A stretch of 64,000 nucleotides of DNA from Acinetobacter indicus CIP 110367 (GTDB lineage: Bacteria; Pseudomonadota; Gammaproteobacteria; Pseudomonadales; Moraxellaceae). The translations under genes were made by a program, and so were the position numbers. The notes beneath the pieces are model-generated. The model was given only the letters and a program-made list of their open reading frames with translations, searched no databases and was not told the origin of the DNA. The stretch's first letter is position 1; every line of letters begins with the position of its first letter. The stretch covers positions 437,064 through 501,063 of the forward strand of contig NZ_KI530755.1 in the NCBI RefSeq assembly GCF_000488255.1, given 5' to 3'. This document shows, one piece after another, positions 7,391 to 16,341 of the stretch.

Positions 7391-10300
7391 ATGTTTGATC
7401 AAATTGTAAAATTCTCGATAAGAAGTCGATGGTTTGTACTTTTGACCTTCTTGTTGATTGGTGCATTAGGCGTTTATAACTACTTTAAACTGCCTATTGA
7501 TGCCGTACCTGATATTACCAATGTTCAGGTTCAGATTAACAGTGAGGCAAAAGGGTTATCTCCACTTGAGATGGAAACTCAAGTAACTTATCCAATTGAG
7601 ACAGCCTTGGCTGGTATTCCAAATCTTGATTACACGCGTTCAGTGTCTCGATATGGTTTATCGCAAGTTACTGCAATCTTTGATGAAGGCACTGATATTT
7701 ATTTTGCACGCCAATTGGTGAATGAAAAACTACAAGGTGTAACTGCAAGTTTACCGGGTGGTATTTCTACATCGATGGGTCCTGTGTCTACAGGTCTTGG
7801 CGAAATTTTCATGTATACCGTGGAAAACAGTAAAGATAGTCCAAATCCTTTATCGCCAACAGAACTTCGTACTCTTCAAGATTGGGTGATTAAACCACAA
7901 TTACGAAATGTCGAAGGTGTCAATGAAATCAACACCATTGGTGGATATCTTAAGCAATTTGTCGTGCGCCCTAACTATGCTTATATCCGTAGCATTGGTT
8001 TAGATCAGCAAGATATTGTGGAAGCGATTTCTAAGAATAGCTCAAACAAAGGTTCAGGCTATATCGAAAAAAATGGTGAACAGTATTTAATTCGTTCAGA
8101 CTCGCAAATCAATTCTATCGAGCAAATTAAGAATATCCCAGTAACTACAAGTAATGGTTATATCCTACGCTTGAGTGATGTTGCTGAAATTTCGATTGGT
8201 CATGAACTTCGTACTGGTGCAGCAACTAAAGATGGTCAAGAAGTTGTGCTTGGCACAGCCTTTATGCTTATTGGTGAAAACTCGAGAAATGTTGCACATG
8301 CTGTTGATGAAAAGTTAAAAGAAGTCCAAAAATCACTACCAGAAGGTGTAGAAGCATCTGCTGTTTATAACCGTACTACTCTGGTTGATGCCACCATTGA
8401 AACAGTGAAAAAGAACCTTCTAGAAGGTGCAATTCTCGTTATCGTAGTCCTGTTTATTTTCCTTGGACATTTCCGTGCTGCATTAATTACTGCCATGGTT
8501 ATTCCGTTGTCTATGCTCATGACTATTACAGGGATGGTAAACCAAAAGATCAGTGCCAACTTGATGAGCTTGGGGGCTTTGGACTTCGGTATTATTGTAG
8601 ATGGTGCAGTTGTTATTGTTGAAGCATCATTGGCGAAACTTGCGCTAAAACAAAAAGAGTTGGGTCGAGTTCTAACGCGTCAAGAACGCTTTGCCACAGT
8701 GTTCGAAGCTACACGTGAATCACGCAAAGCAATTTTGTACGGTCAACTGATCATTATCATGGTGTATTTGCCGATCATGACGCTGTCTGGTGTTGAAGGT
8801 AAGATGTTTACCCCTATGGCGTTGACTGTGGTAATGGCGCTCTTGGCTGCTATGATTCTTTCAATCACATTTGTACCAGCTATGGTTGCTTTGGTGACTT
8901 CAGGTAAAGTGAAAGATGAGGAATCCAAAATTGTACACTGGATCAAAAACTTCTATAACCCAATCCTTGATTGGTCTTTAAATCACCGCTATAAGCTGAT
9001 TGCTTTTGTCGCTATCTTCTTTGTTTTTAGTGCAAGTTTATCGACACGCTTAGGTTCTGAATTTATTCCATCTTTAGATGAAGGTGATGTTGCGTTACAT
9101 GCCCTACGTATTCCTGGTACTTCTTTAACTCAAGCGATTGAAATGCAGTATGCACTTGAAAAAGAAATTAAGGAAATTCCTGAGGTTAAAACTATTTTTG
9201 CCAAAGTTGGTACGGCTGAAATTGCAACAGATCCAGTTCCACCAAACGTGGCAGATAATTTCGTTATTCTAAAACCTCGAGATCAATGGCCTGATCCTGA
9301 TAAAGAGAAATCAGAAGTCGTTGCCGAAATTGAGCGTGTATCCAAAGCTGTTTACGGTAATAACTATGAATTTACTCAACCGATTCAGATGCGTTTTAAC
9401 GAGCTAATCTCAGGTGTGCGTACGGATGTGGCTGTCAAAATTTCTGGTGATGATCTTGATCAGCTCCTTGAATTAGGTGAAGAAGTTGCTGAAATTTTAG
9501 AAGGCGTTAATGGTACTGCTGATCTCAAAGTTGAGCAGATGACAGGTTTGCCTATGGTCTCAGTTGAATTAAAACGAGACATGATTGCGAATTATGGATT
9601 AGATGCTGAAGATGTTCAAAACCAAGTTGCGAGTCTAATTACTGGACAGACAGCAGGTCTTGTTTTTGAGGGTGATAAAAAATTCGATATTGTTGTACGG
9701 ATGGATGAAAGTTCAGTAACAGATTTAGAAAAGCTATACCAAGTGCCGATGAATTTGCCAAATGGAACCAGCGTATTGCTATCTGAACTGATTGAACTAA
9801 AGACCATTCAAGGTCCAAACCAAATCTCTCGTGAGAATGGTAAGCGTCGAATTGTAATCACAGCCAATGTCCGTGGTACTGACATTGGTAGCTACATTGC
9901 TGAAGCACAAGCAAAGATTGATGAAGGTTTCAAGCTGCCAGAAGGTTATTGGCTTTCATGGGGGGGTACGTTTGAACAAATGGAGTCTGCAACCAATCGC
10001 CTAATGATTGTCGTGCCAATCGCATTACTGATGATTTTTGTAATGATTTACATGGCACTTGGTAACATTCGTAATAGTGTATTGGTATTTACAGGTGTTC
10101 CATTTTCATTGACAGGCGGTGTGATTGCACTTGCATTGCGCGATATTCCTTTATCGATCTCTGCTGTAGTTGGTTTTATTGCGTTGTCAGGGGTCGCTGT
10201 TTTAAATGGGTTGGTTCTGGTTTCAGCCATTCAAAGACGACTTGAACAAGGTCAAGAACTTATCTCTGCAGTTAAAACAGGGGCATTGGAGCGATTACGT

Positions 10301-10522
10301 CCAGTCTTAATTACAGCTTTAGTTGCATCTCTAGGCTTTATCCCAATGGCTTTAAACGTCGGGATTGGCTCAGAAGTTCAGCGTCCAATCGCTACTGTGG
10401 TCATCGGTGGGATTATATCTTCGACCTTATTAACCTTGATTATTCTGCCAACACTTTATGTCTGGTTTAATCAAAAGCGAAGACCAAAAGAACCTACTCA
10501 ACCTATTCCATATTCAGAATAA
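7391..10522 (+). CDS. czcA: heavy-metal RND efflux pump, CzcA-type
   Basis: The inner-membrane proton/metal antiporter, 1043 aa, the usual length for the heavy-metal RND family (HME-RND). TM1 is at residues ~13-30; large periplasmic domains follow TM1 and TM7. TM4 carries DFGIIVDGAVVIVEA with D398, D404 and E411, matching the proton-relay acids of CzcA-type divalent-cation pumps rather than the CusA-type (Cu/Ag) motif. The usual VEN ending is VEA here. Further family marks are GSEFIPSLDEGDVALHALRI and FNELISGVRTDVAVK. Substrate cannot be fixed from sequence; Zn, Co, Cd and Ni are candidates and the neighbouring genes favour Ni/Co. Confidence 0.93.
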   Translation: MFDQIVKFSIRSRWFVLLTFLLIGALGVYNYFKLPIDAVPDITNVQVQINSEAKGLSPLEMETQVTYPIETALAGIPNLDYTRSVSRYGLSQVTAIFDEGTDIYFARQLVNEKLQGVTASLPGGISTSMGPVSTGLGEIFMYTVENSKDSPNPLSPTELRTLQDWVIKPQLRNVEGVNEINTIGGYLKQFVVRPNYAYIRSIGLDQQDIVEAISKNSSNKGSGYIEKNGEQYLIRSDSQINSIEQIKNIPVTTSNGYILRLSDVAEISIGHELRTGAATKDGQEVVLGTAFMLIGENSRNVAHAVDEKLKEVQKSLPEGVEASAVYNRTTLVDATIETVKKNLLEGAILVIVVLFIFLGHFRAALITAMVIPLSMLMTITGMVNQKISANLMSLGALDFGIIVDGAVVIVEASLAKLALKQKELGRVLTRQERFATVFEATRESRKAILYGQLIIIMVYLPIMTLSGVEGKMFTPMALTVVMALLAAMILSITFVPAMVALVTSGKVKDEESKIVHWIKNFYNPILDWSLNHRYKLIAFVAIFFVFSASLSTRLGSEFIPSLDEGDVALHALRIPGTSLTQAIEMQYALEKEIKEIPEVKTIFAKVGTAEIATDPVPPNVADNFVILKPRDQWPDPDKEKSEVVAEIERVSKAVYGNNYEFTQPIQMRFNELISGVRTDVAVKISGDDLDQLLELGEEVAEILEGVNGTADLKVEQMTGLPMVSVELKRDMIANYGLDAEDVQNQVASLITGQTAGLVFEGDKKFDIVVRMDESSVTDLEKLYQVPMNLPNGTSVLLSELIELKTIQGPNQISRENGKRRIVITANVRGTDIGSYIAEAQAKIDEGFKLPEGYWLSWGGTFEQMESATNRLMIVVPIALLMIFVMIYMALGNIRNSVLVFTGVPFSLTGGVIALALRDIPLSISAVVGFIALSGVAVLNGLVLVSAIQRRLEQGQELISAVKTGALERLRPVLITALVASLGFIPMALNVGIGSEVQRPIATVVIGGIISSTLLTLIILPTLYVWFNQKRRPKEPTQPIPYSE

Positions 10523-10542
10523 TCGTTTTCAGGAATAGACCC

Positions 10543-11631
10543 ATGATGAGTATAGTGCGAGATCAAAATCTGAAAATTGTCAAAATCTGGCTGGCCTGTA
10601 TTTTGAGTCTCGTGCTGTGCTTGCATTTTAATCAGCATGCTTCAGAAATAAGTGTAATTGAACATTATTCAAATCTTGATGTAGCTCATGCACATCAGCA
10701 TGAATCTGTGCAAATGCATATGCATACCGATAACCTCTATGAGCATGTCGTGGGATATGCTGCTATAAAACTTCTTGCACTAATATTGCTGCTTTCTACA
10801 GGGAAAATACGCGATCGTATTCAGCGTTATATCTTTTTGATGGCCAGTCGAATTTTTAAACCACCAAAAACATTAAAGGTTTTTTCGATTCTTTTATTTT
10901 TTTTGGAGTTTAAATTGATGACGAATTATTTTTCACAATATGTGAAGAACAAAATCGGCTTGAAACTATTTGTGGTATTGAGTTTGATTTTATTCAGTCC
11001 TGTCTTATTGGCACATGGTGTTGCCGAAGGGGATAAGGGCTATATCCAAGAAATATATGGTGTCCATGTGATTCCATTTATTTACTTGGGCGCTAAACAC
11101 ATGGTGACTGGCTATGACCATTTACTTTTTTTGGTTGGGATTATCTTTTTCCTTTATCGAATGAAGGATATTGGCCTGTATGTCAGCCTGTTTGCCATTG
11201 GGCATTCAATCACCATGCTGGTTGGTGTGTATTACAACATTTCGATGAATGCTTACATTATTGATGCCATTATTGGTTTTTCTATTGTTTACAAGGCTTT
11301 GGATAACCTTGGTGCATACCAGCGCTGGTTTGGTTTTCAACCGAATACAAAGATTGCGACGCTAATCTTTGGTTTGATCCATGGTTTTGGTTTGGCCGTG
11401 AAAATTCAAGAATATGAAGTGCCTGAAGATGGGTTATTAGCCAACTTAATCTCATTCAACATTGGTGTTGAATTAGGTCAATTTATGGCGCTCTGTATCA
11501 TTTTATTGTTAATGACCATGTGGAGAAAGACCTCTTTTTTCTTCAAAACGGCATATCAGAGTAACGTATTTCTCATGTTCCTTGGTTTTCTATTGGTGGG
11601 TCTTCAGCTCACTGGATACTTCACTCAATAA
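10543..11631 (+). CDS. HupE/UreJ-family membrane protein with an N-terminal His-rich membrane domain
   Basis: A 362-aa protein made of two parts. Residues ~126-362 are a HupE/UreJ-type protein: signal-like segment, then FIYLGAKHMVTGYDHLLFLVGIIFF, GHSITMLVG, FGLIHGFGLAV and NIGVELGQF, with conserved His/Asp in membrane helices as in Ni/Co permeases of this family. Residues 1-125 are a separate module: one TM, a His-rich loop (AHAHQHESVQMHMHTD), another TM. This resembles the plan of the protein at 4189. An ATG at 10918 with GGAG about 10 nt upstream could start the HupE part independently. Probably moves or buffers Ni/Co or similar ions beside the efflux pump. Confidence 0.8.
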   Translation: MMSIVRDQNLKIVKIWLACILSLVLCLHFNQHASEISVIEHYSNLDVAHAHQHESVQMHMHTDNLYEHVVGYAAIKLLALILLLSTGKIRDRIQRYIFLMASRIFKPPKTLKVFSILLFFLEFKLMTNYFSQYVKNKIGLKLFVVLSLILFSPVLLAHGVAEGDKGYIQEIYGVHVIPFIYLGAKHMVTGYDHLLFLVGIIFFLYRMKDIGLYVSLFAIGHSITMLVGVYYNISMNAYIIDAIIGFSIVYKALDNLGAYQRWFGFQPNTKIATLIFGLIHGFGLAVKIQEYEVPEDGLLANLISFNIGVELGQFMALCIILLLMTMWRKTSFFFKTAYQSNVFLMFLGFLLVGLQLTGYFTQ

Positions 11632-11644
11632 AAGGTTTTAAGCA

Positions 11645-12295
11645 ATGTATAACAATGAAATTCCAAAAGATGTTGAACTTCCATCATCTAAAAAGTTAAT
11701 TAAATCTACCATTATTGCAGCTGTGAGCGCAGTCGTGGTTCTCGTGACCTGTGTAATGCCAGCAGAATATGCCATTGATCCTACCGGTATAGGTAAAGTA
11801 CTTGGTTTAACCAATATGGGTGAGATTAAGCAGTCACTTGCAGAAGAGTCTGAAAATGGTATGGGTGTGACAGAAAGCTCATCAACTGATGGAACTGTAG
11901 ATTCTAATGCTCAAGTGGTAAGTCCAGTTGAAGAAGATATTGTTGCTCAGACAGCGGTTATGCCCGGAATTATGAAAGACTCAATTAGTATTGAACTTAA
12001 ACCTGGTCAAGCAACTGAAGTCAAAGTAAAAATGCCTGAAGGTGCCAGCGTGAATTTTGATTGGAAAACTAATGGTGGTGGCTTGAATTACGATTCTCAC
12101 GGTGATCCTGTAAATGCACCTAAAGATTTTTACCATGGTTATGGAAAAGGTCGTAATGAAACAGCACAACAAGGTACTTTAACAGCAGCATTTGATGGCT
12201 CTCATGGTTGGTTCTGGCGCAATCGTACAGAGCAGAACGTGACGGTAACACTGAATGTTGAAGGTCAGTTTAGCGAGATGAAAAAAGTTTTTTAA
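11645..12295 (+). CDS. transmembrane anchor protein of metal-efflux operons
   Basis: A 216-aa protein with one TM helix (residues ~21-42), a short conserved section after it (YAIDPTGIGKVLGLTNMGEIK), a low-complexity Ser/Glu linker and a C-terminal beta-rich periplasmic domain (ISIELKPGQATEVKVKMPEG ... FDWKTNGG ... FDGSHGWFWRNRTEQNVTVTL). It matches what is usually annotated as 'transmembrane anchor protein' next to RND metal pumps and HupE genes. Biochemical function is unknown to me. It lies 13 bp after the HupE fusion and is the last gene before a strong hairpin. Confidence 0.75.
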   Translation: MYNNEIPKDVELPSSKKLIKSTIIAAVSAVVVLVTCVMPAEYAIDPTGIGKVLGLTNMGEIKQSLAEESENGMGVTESSSTDGTVDSNAQVVSPVEEDIVAQTAVMPGIMKDSISIELKPGQATEVKVKMPEGASVNFDWKTNGGGLNYDSHGDPVNAPKDFYHGYGKGRNETAQQGTLTAAFDGSHGWFWRNRTEQNVTVTLNVEGQFSEMKKVF

Positions 12296-12305
12296 GTTTG
12301 AAATA

Positions 12306-12331
12306 ATCTCCTTGGACTAGTCCAAGGAGAT
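12306..12331 (+). terminator. perfect hairpin between the efflux operon and the MFS gene
   Basis: TCTCCTTGGA (12307-12316), loop CTAG, TCCAAGGAGA (12321-12330), with one more A-T pair outside. The T tract after it is short (TCTTAATT), so termination may be partial and allow read-through into the MFS pump. It is a full palindrome, so a dimeric protein site is also possible. Confidence 0.55.
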
Positions 12332-12376
12332 CTTAATTGGCATAAATGGTTAGGTTCTGAATAAGGAGTCTCTAAA

Positions 12377-13684
12377 ATGCTTGAAGTATTAAAAAACACA
12401 ACCTATAGACATTTGTTCTTGGCCCAAGTGATCGCACTTGTTGGTACAGGGTTGATTACGATTGCACTTGCATTACAAGCCTATGATATTGCCAAAGGTC
12501 AAGCCGCAGAGGTTTTAGGCATCGCCTTAGCCATTAAGATGATTGCCTATATTGGAGTTGCACCAATTGCATCTGCTTTTGCAGAACGTTTGCCACGTAA
12601 AAAAGTACTTGTTACTCTGGATATTATTCGGGCTTGTACAGCATTGTGTTTACCTTTCGTGACGCAAATTTGGCAAATTTATGTGCTTATTTTTATTTTG
12701 CAATCAGCTTCAGCAGCATTTACCCCGACTTTTCAAGCCATGATTCCTGATGTACTGCCAGAAGAAAAAGAATATACCAATGCCTTGTCATTATCTCGCT
12801 TAGCTTATGATTTAGAAAATATTATTAGCCCAATGCTGGCTGCATTTTTATTGACCTACATCAGTTATCACAATTTATTCTTAGGAACTGTAATTGGATT
12901 TATTGGTTCAGCATTATTTGTCGTGAGTGCCAAACTTCCTAGGGCTAAAGTTCCTGAATTTAAAGGCGTGTATTACCGTATTAAGCAAGGGTCAAAAATT
13001 TATTTAAATACCCCACGCTTGAAAGCTCTCTTGGCACTCAATCTTGCTATTGCATCAGCAAGCGCGCTGGTCATTGTAAATACTGTGGTATTGGTACAAT
13101 CCACTTTTAAATTAACAGAACATGCAACTACATTAGCATTTGGTTTGTTTGGCTTGGGTTCAATGCTTTCAGCTTTCATCCTACCCCAAATTATAGATAA
13201 ATTTGCAGACCGCAAAGTAATGCTTGCAGGTACTGCTATCCTTGTGATTGGCTTATTTATGGGCTATTTCATTGGCAATTTTAATAACTTATTGGTGCTG
13301 TGGTTTATTTTAGGTATTGGCTATTCAGTTGCACAAACACCGACAGGACGTTTAATTCGTAAATCTGCAGACAGTGAAAACCGCACTGCATTATTCGCAG
13401 CTCAATTTGCATTTTCTCATGCTTGCTGGCTGATTACCTATCCTTTGGTGGGCTGGCTCAGTACCAACTTTGGAACATTATTTACCTTTATTCCAATGGC
13501 CATTATTGCTGTTCTTGCATTCATTGCAGCAAGCTTACTTTGGTCAGCAAGAGATGATGAGGTGAAAGAACATCATCATGCAGATTTACCACCAGATCAT
13601 GCACATCTCCTCGAACATAATAAGGATGGTAAACATGAACATGAATTCATGGTCGATCATTACCATCAGCATTGGCCGAAATAA
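12377..13684 (+). CDS. MFS efflux transporter with His-rich C terminus, NreB-like
   Basis: A 435-aa major-facilitator transporter with about 12 TM helices; AAGGAG lies 9 nt before the ATG. Family marks include a positively charged loop ERLPRKKVLVTLDIIRA and DLENIISPMLAAFLL. The last ~40 residues (from EHHHADLPPDHAHLLEHN) hold about ten His, followed by DHYHQHWPK. A His-rich tail on an MFS pump of this length is the hallmark of NreB-type nickel resistance proteins, so nickel export is my best guess; cobalt or another ion is possible. It follows the czc-type operon by 81 bp and a hairpin. A 7-bp inverted repeat overlaps the stop codon (13680-13696). Confidence 0.8.
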   Translation: MLEVLKNTTYRHLFLAQVIALVGTGLITIALALQAYDIAKGQAAEVLGIALAIKMIAYIGVAPIASAFAERLPRKKVLVTLDIIRACTALCLPFVTQIWQIYVLIFILQSASAAFTPTFQAMIPDVLPEEKEYTNALSLSRLAYDLENIISPMLAAFLLTYISYHNLFLGTVIGFIGSALFVVSAKLPRAKVPEFKGVYYRIKQGSKIYLNTPRLKALLALNLAIASASALVIVNTVVLVQSTFKLTEHATTLAFGLFGLGSMLSAFILPQIIDKFADRKVMLAGTAILVIGLFMGYFIGNFNNLLVLWFILGIGYSVAQTPTGRLIRKSADSENRTALFAAQFAFSHACWLITYPLVGWLSTNFGTLFTFIPMAIIAVLAFIAASLLWSARDDEVKEHHHADLPPDHAHLLEHNKDGKHEHEFMVDHYHQHWPK

Positions 13685-13850
13685 GCTAAGCTTATTGAAT
13701 AGATTAAAAGATAGAAAATGTGCTTTGAATAAAAAATACAATTCTTATTTTGCATTCTAGTTCAAGTACTCAAATATGCTCCTGTTAGAGAGATACAGTG
13801 TAAGCGTCCGCTGAACACACCTTCTGAATTCATCCTATAAGCCTTAATTT

Positions 13851-13878
13851 AGTCCCCACTTAGAAACAAGTGGGGACT
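13851..13878 (+). promoter_or_regulatory. hairpin in the IS66 leader, upstream of tnpA (copy 2)
   Basis: GTCCCCACTT (13852-13861) pairs with AAGTGGGGAC (13868-13877), identical to the hairpin of copy 1 and again 8 nt before the tnpA start. Conservation across diverged copies suggests a function in limiting tnpA expression, though no experiment is implied. Confidence 0.6.
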
Positions 13879-13885
13879 TAAATTT

Positions 13886-14269
13886 ATGACTACAAATAAT
13901 CAGACATCCATCGCATCTCTTGCGAAAAAACGAAGAACATACAGTGCTGAATTTAAACAGCAGATCGTTCAGGCTTGTAAAGCACCGGACGTTTCAATTG
14001 CTTCAGTCGCTTTGCAACATGGATTGAATACAAATCTTGTATCCAAATGGATTCGCTTAATTGATGCTAAGCCAGGGAATGATCGCTCACCACTACCGAA
14101 TAAACCTGCATTTATTGCCTTATCTTGCTCTGCACCATTAGATCCTACTCCTACTGACATGTTAAAAGTTAAAATTACTTTACCCCACTCAAAAGCAGAA
14201 ATTGGCTTGAAATGGCAAGTATCAGAAATATCTGCTTTAGCAGAATTACTCAAGGCACTTGCAACATGA
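13886..14269 (+). CDS. tnpA: IS66 accessory protein TnpA (copy 2)
   Basis: 127 aa, nearly the same as the copy-1 protein (for example GND for GSD and VKITL for VQITL). The N-terminal helix-turn-helix is intact. It overlaps tnpB by four bases (ATGA at 14266-14269), as in copy 1. Confidence 0.93.
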   Translation: MTTNNQTSIASLAKKRRTYSAEFKQQIVQACKAPDVSIASVALQHGLNTNLVSKWIRLIDAKPGNDRSPLPNKPAFIALSCSAPLDPTPTDMLKVKITLPHSKAEIGLKWQVSEISALAELLKALAT

Positions 14270-14601
14270 TCCGCATTGATGAGATCTGGCTCTCTACCCA
14301 GCCCATGGATATGCGAGCAGGAATGGATACTGTCATGGCTCAGGTGGTGAGAGCCTTTGGCTACATTAAACCGCATTGTGCTTACCTGTTCTGTAATAAA
14401 CGTGGCCATCGCATGAAAGTGCTGGTACATGATGGACTGGGCATCTGGCTGTGTGCCCGGCGGTTGGAACAGGGCAAATTTCACTGGGCTAAAGTTCACC
14501 AGGGTGAAAGCGTAGCCCTCAGCCCGGAACAGTTACAGGCACTGATCCAGGGTTTGCCTTGGCAGCGCATTGGACGACAGCAGGTGGTGACGATGCTTTA
14601 A
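14266..14601 (+). CDS. tnpB: IS66 family protein TnpB (copy 2)
   Basis: 111 aa from MIRIDEIWLSTQPMDMRAGM to IGRQQVVTML, with changes such as PMD for PLD and LSP for LNP relative to copy 1. The ATG at 14266 is chosen for the same coupling overlap with tnpA. Required for IS66 movement in characterised elements; exact role unknown. Confidence 0.93.
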   Translation: MIRIDEIWLSTQPMDMRAGMDTVMAQVVRAFGYIKPHCAYLFCNKRGHRMKVLVHDGLGIWLCARRLEQGKFHWAKVHQGESVALSPEQLQALIQGLPWQRIGRQQVVTML

Positions 14602-14675
14602 ACCAGGCTGTTCCATTCTGCTATTCTCCAAACGTTCTATTTCATTCTTCTCATGACCTCAGGCATACTGCGGTC

Positions 14676-16301
14676 ATGAATACGCTGCCTGACTTAAGCC
14701 AACTGACCCATGAACAACTGCTGGAATTCACCAGACAGTTGGCACTGCAGCATCAGTCTCTAGCACAATCAAACCAGCAATTAGATGCCAGAGTTCAACA
14801 TCTTGAAGTCACCAATCAGCAATTAGATTCTAAAGTTCAACATCTTTCTATTCTCAATCAAAAATACGAGCATGAACTCGCACTATTTAAACAGCACAAA
14901 TTCGGCAGTAAAAACGAACATCTCACTGCAAAACAAATCCACCTGTGGGATGAAGCGGTTGAAGAAGATATTGCCGCGGTTGATCTAGAACTGGAACGGC
15001 TAAATGCAGATAAAACCGATGCAGTGACACAGAAAGCCAAAACCAATAAACCTAAACGTCGACCACTGCCAGATCATCTACACACCATCCGTATTGAGCA
15101 TGAACCTGCATCAACCCAATGTGCTTGTGGCTGCCAACTCCGTCGTATCGGCGAAGATGTCAGTGAAAAACTGCATTTCAGACCGGCACAGTTCTATAAG
15201 GAACAGCATGTGCGTGGTAAATGGGTCTGTGATCAGTGTGACACTCTGACTCAGCAAGCGATGCCCGCCTATGTGATTGATAAAGGCATTGCTTCACCTG
15301 AACTGCTCAGCCATGTTTTGGTATCGAAATATGCCGATCATTTGCCGCTGTACCGTCAACGTCTGATCTATCAGCGGGCGGGAATCGAACTTTCTAGATC
15401 AACTTTATCTGACTGGATAGGTCGCTGCGGTGTAGAACTGGAACCTCTGGCCAATGCCTTAAAAGAGGTGGTACTACAACAGCAGGTGCTGCATGCAGAT
15501 GAAACACCGGTCACCATCATGCGGATGGGTGAGAATGATAAAAAACCGAAGAAAGGTTATGTCTGGGCCTATGCCACTACACAGTACAATCCAGTTCAGG
15601 CGGTGATCTATGACTTTCAGGATAGTCGTTCAGGCCAGCATGCTGCAGAGTTCTTGAAAGGCTGGCAGGGTTATCTAGTCTGTGATGATTACAGTGGTTA
15701 TAAAGCACGCTTTAAATCAGGCCAGGTCATTGAGGTGGGCTGCATGGCCCATGCACGTCGTAAATTCCATGAACTGCATGTAACTGGGAAAAGTCAGGTC
15801 GCTGAACAGGCATTAGTGCTGATTCAGAAACTGTATGCGATAGAAGCAGAACTCAGGAAAAAGACCGATGGTACAGCGGAAGACCGCCGCGAATACCGAC
15901 AACAGTATAGTCAACCAGTGATGCAACAACTATATGAATGGCTCAACCAACATCATCTGACAGTGCCATCGAGTTCTCCTACCGCCAAGGCTATCAATTA
16001 CACTCTGAAGCGTTGGCCAGCCTTAAGCCGTTATCTGGATGATGGCAATCTACCGATATGCAACAATTGGGTAGAGAATCAAATGCGACCTTGGGCCTTA
16101 GGGCGCAAGAACTGGCTGTTTGCTGGCTCGCTGCGCAGCGGCCAGCGAGCGGCGAATATCATGACTTTAATCCAGTCAGCAAAGCTGAATGGCTTGGATC
16201 CGTATGCCTATTTAAGTGATGCGCTGAAAAGGCTGCCGACGCATAAAGCGACCCAAATAGAAGAATTACTGCCACATCGCTGGAAATCCAACTCAAATTA
16301 A
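14676..16301 (+). CDS. tnpC: IS66 transposase TnpC (copy 2)
   Basis: 541 aa from the ATG at 14676. Same layout as copy 1: coiled coil, four-Cys zinc ribbon (CACGC ... CDQC), DDE core (HADETPV, VCDDYSGY, NNWVENQM) and C-terminal domain. The coiled coil has only two 14-residue repeats (QQLDARVQHLEVTN, QQLDSKVQHLSILN). The region after it reads FKQHKFGSKNEH against FKKHKFAQKNEH in copy 1, so the copies differ most around the coiled coil. The frame is intact. Confidence 0.95.
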   Translation: MNTLPDLSQLTHEQLLEFTRQLALQHQSLAQSNQQLDARVQHLEVTNQQLDSKVQHLSILNQKYEHELALFKQHKFGSKNEHLTAKQIHLWDEAVEEDIAAVDLELERLNADKTDAVTQKAKTNKPKRRPLPDHLHTIRIEHEPASTQCACGCQLRRIGEDVSEKLHFRPAQFYKEQHVRGKWVCDQCDTLTQQAMPAYVIDKGIASPELLSHVLVSKYADHLPLYRQRLIYQRAGIELSRSTLSDWIGRCGVELEPLANALKEVVLQQQVLHADETPVTIMRMGENDKKPKKGYVWAYATTQYNPVQAVIYDFQDSRSGQHAAEFLKGWQGYLVCDDYSGYKARFKSGQVIEVGCMAHARRKFHELHVTGKSQVAEQALVLIQKLYAIEAELRKKTDGTAEDRREYRQQYSQPVMQQLYEWLNQHHLTVPSSSPTAKAINYTLKRWPALSRYLDDGNLPICNNWVENQMRPWALGRKNWLFAGSLRSGQRAANIMTLIQSAKLNGLDPYAYLSDALKRLPTHKATQIEELLPHRWKSNSN

Positions 16302-16341
16302 AAAATAGGCATGGGGTTCAGCGGACGCTTACGATACAGTG

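Larger units (their letters stand above)
13800..16332 (+). mobile_element. IS66-family insertion sequence, copy 2 (complete)
   Basis: A complete element of 2533 bp with the same inverted ends as copy 1 (GTAAGCGTCCGCTGAAC). It is flanked by an 8-bp duplication GATACAGT at 13792-13799 and 16333-16340. Because its duplication differs from that of copy 1 (GATCAGAT), the two insertions were separate events. Many scattered silent and a few coding changes separate the copies, so they are not a recent direct copy of each other. The element ends only 9 bp before the hisD ATG, leaving just the duplication and one G between. Confidence 0.95.

Noticed and set aside
969..16332. Composite IS66 transposon carrying the czc-type operon
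   Set aside because: Each copy has its own complete 8-bp duplication (GATCAGAT; GATACAGT). A unit transposition would give one matching pair at the outer ends only.
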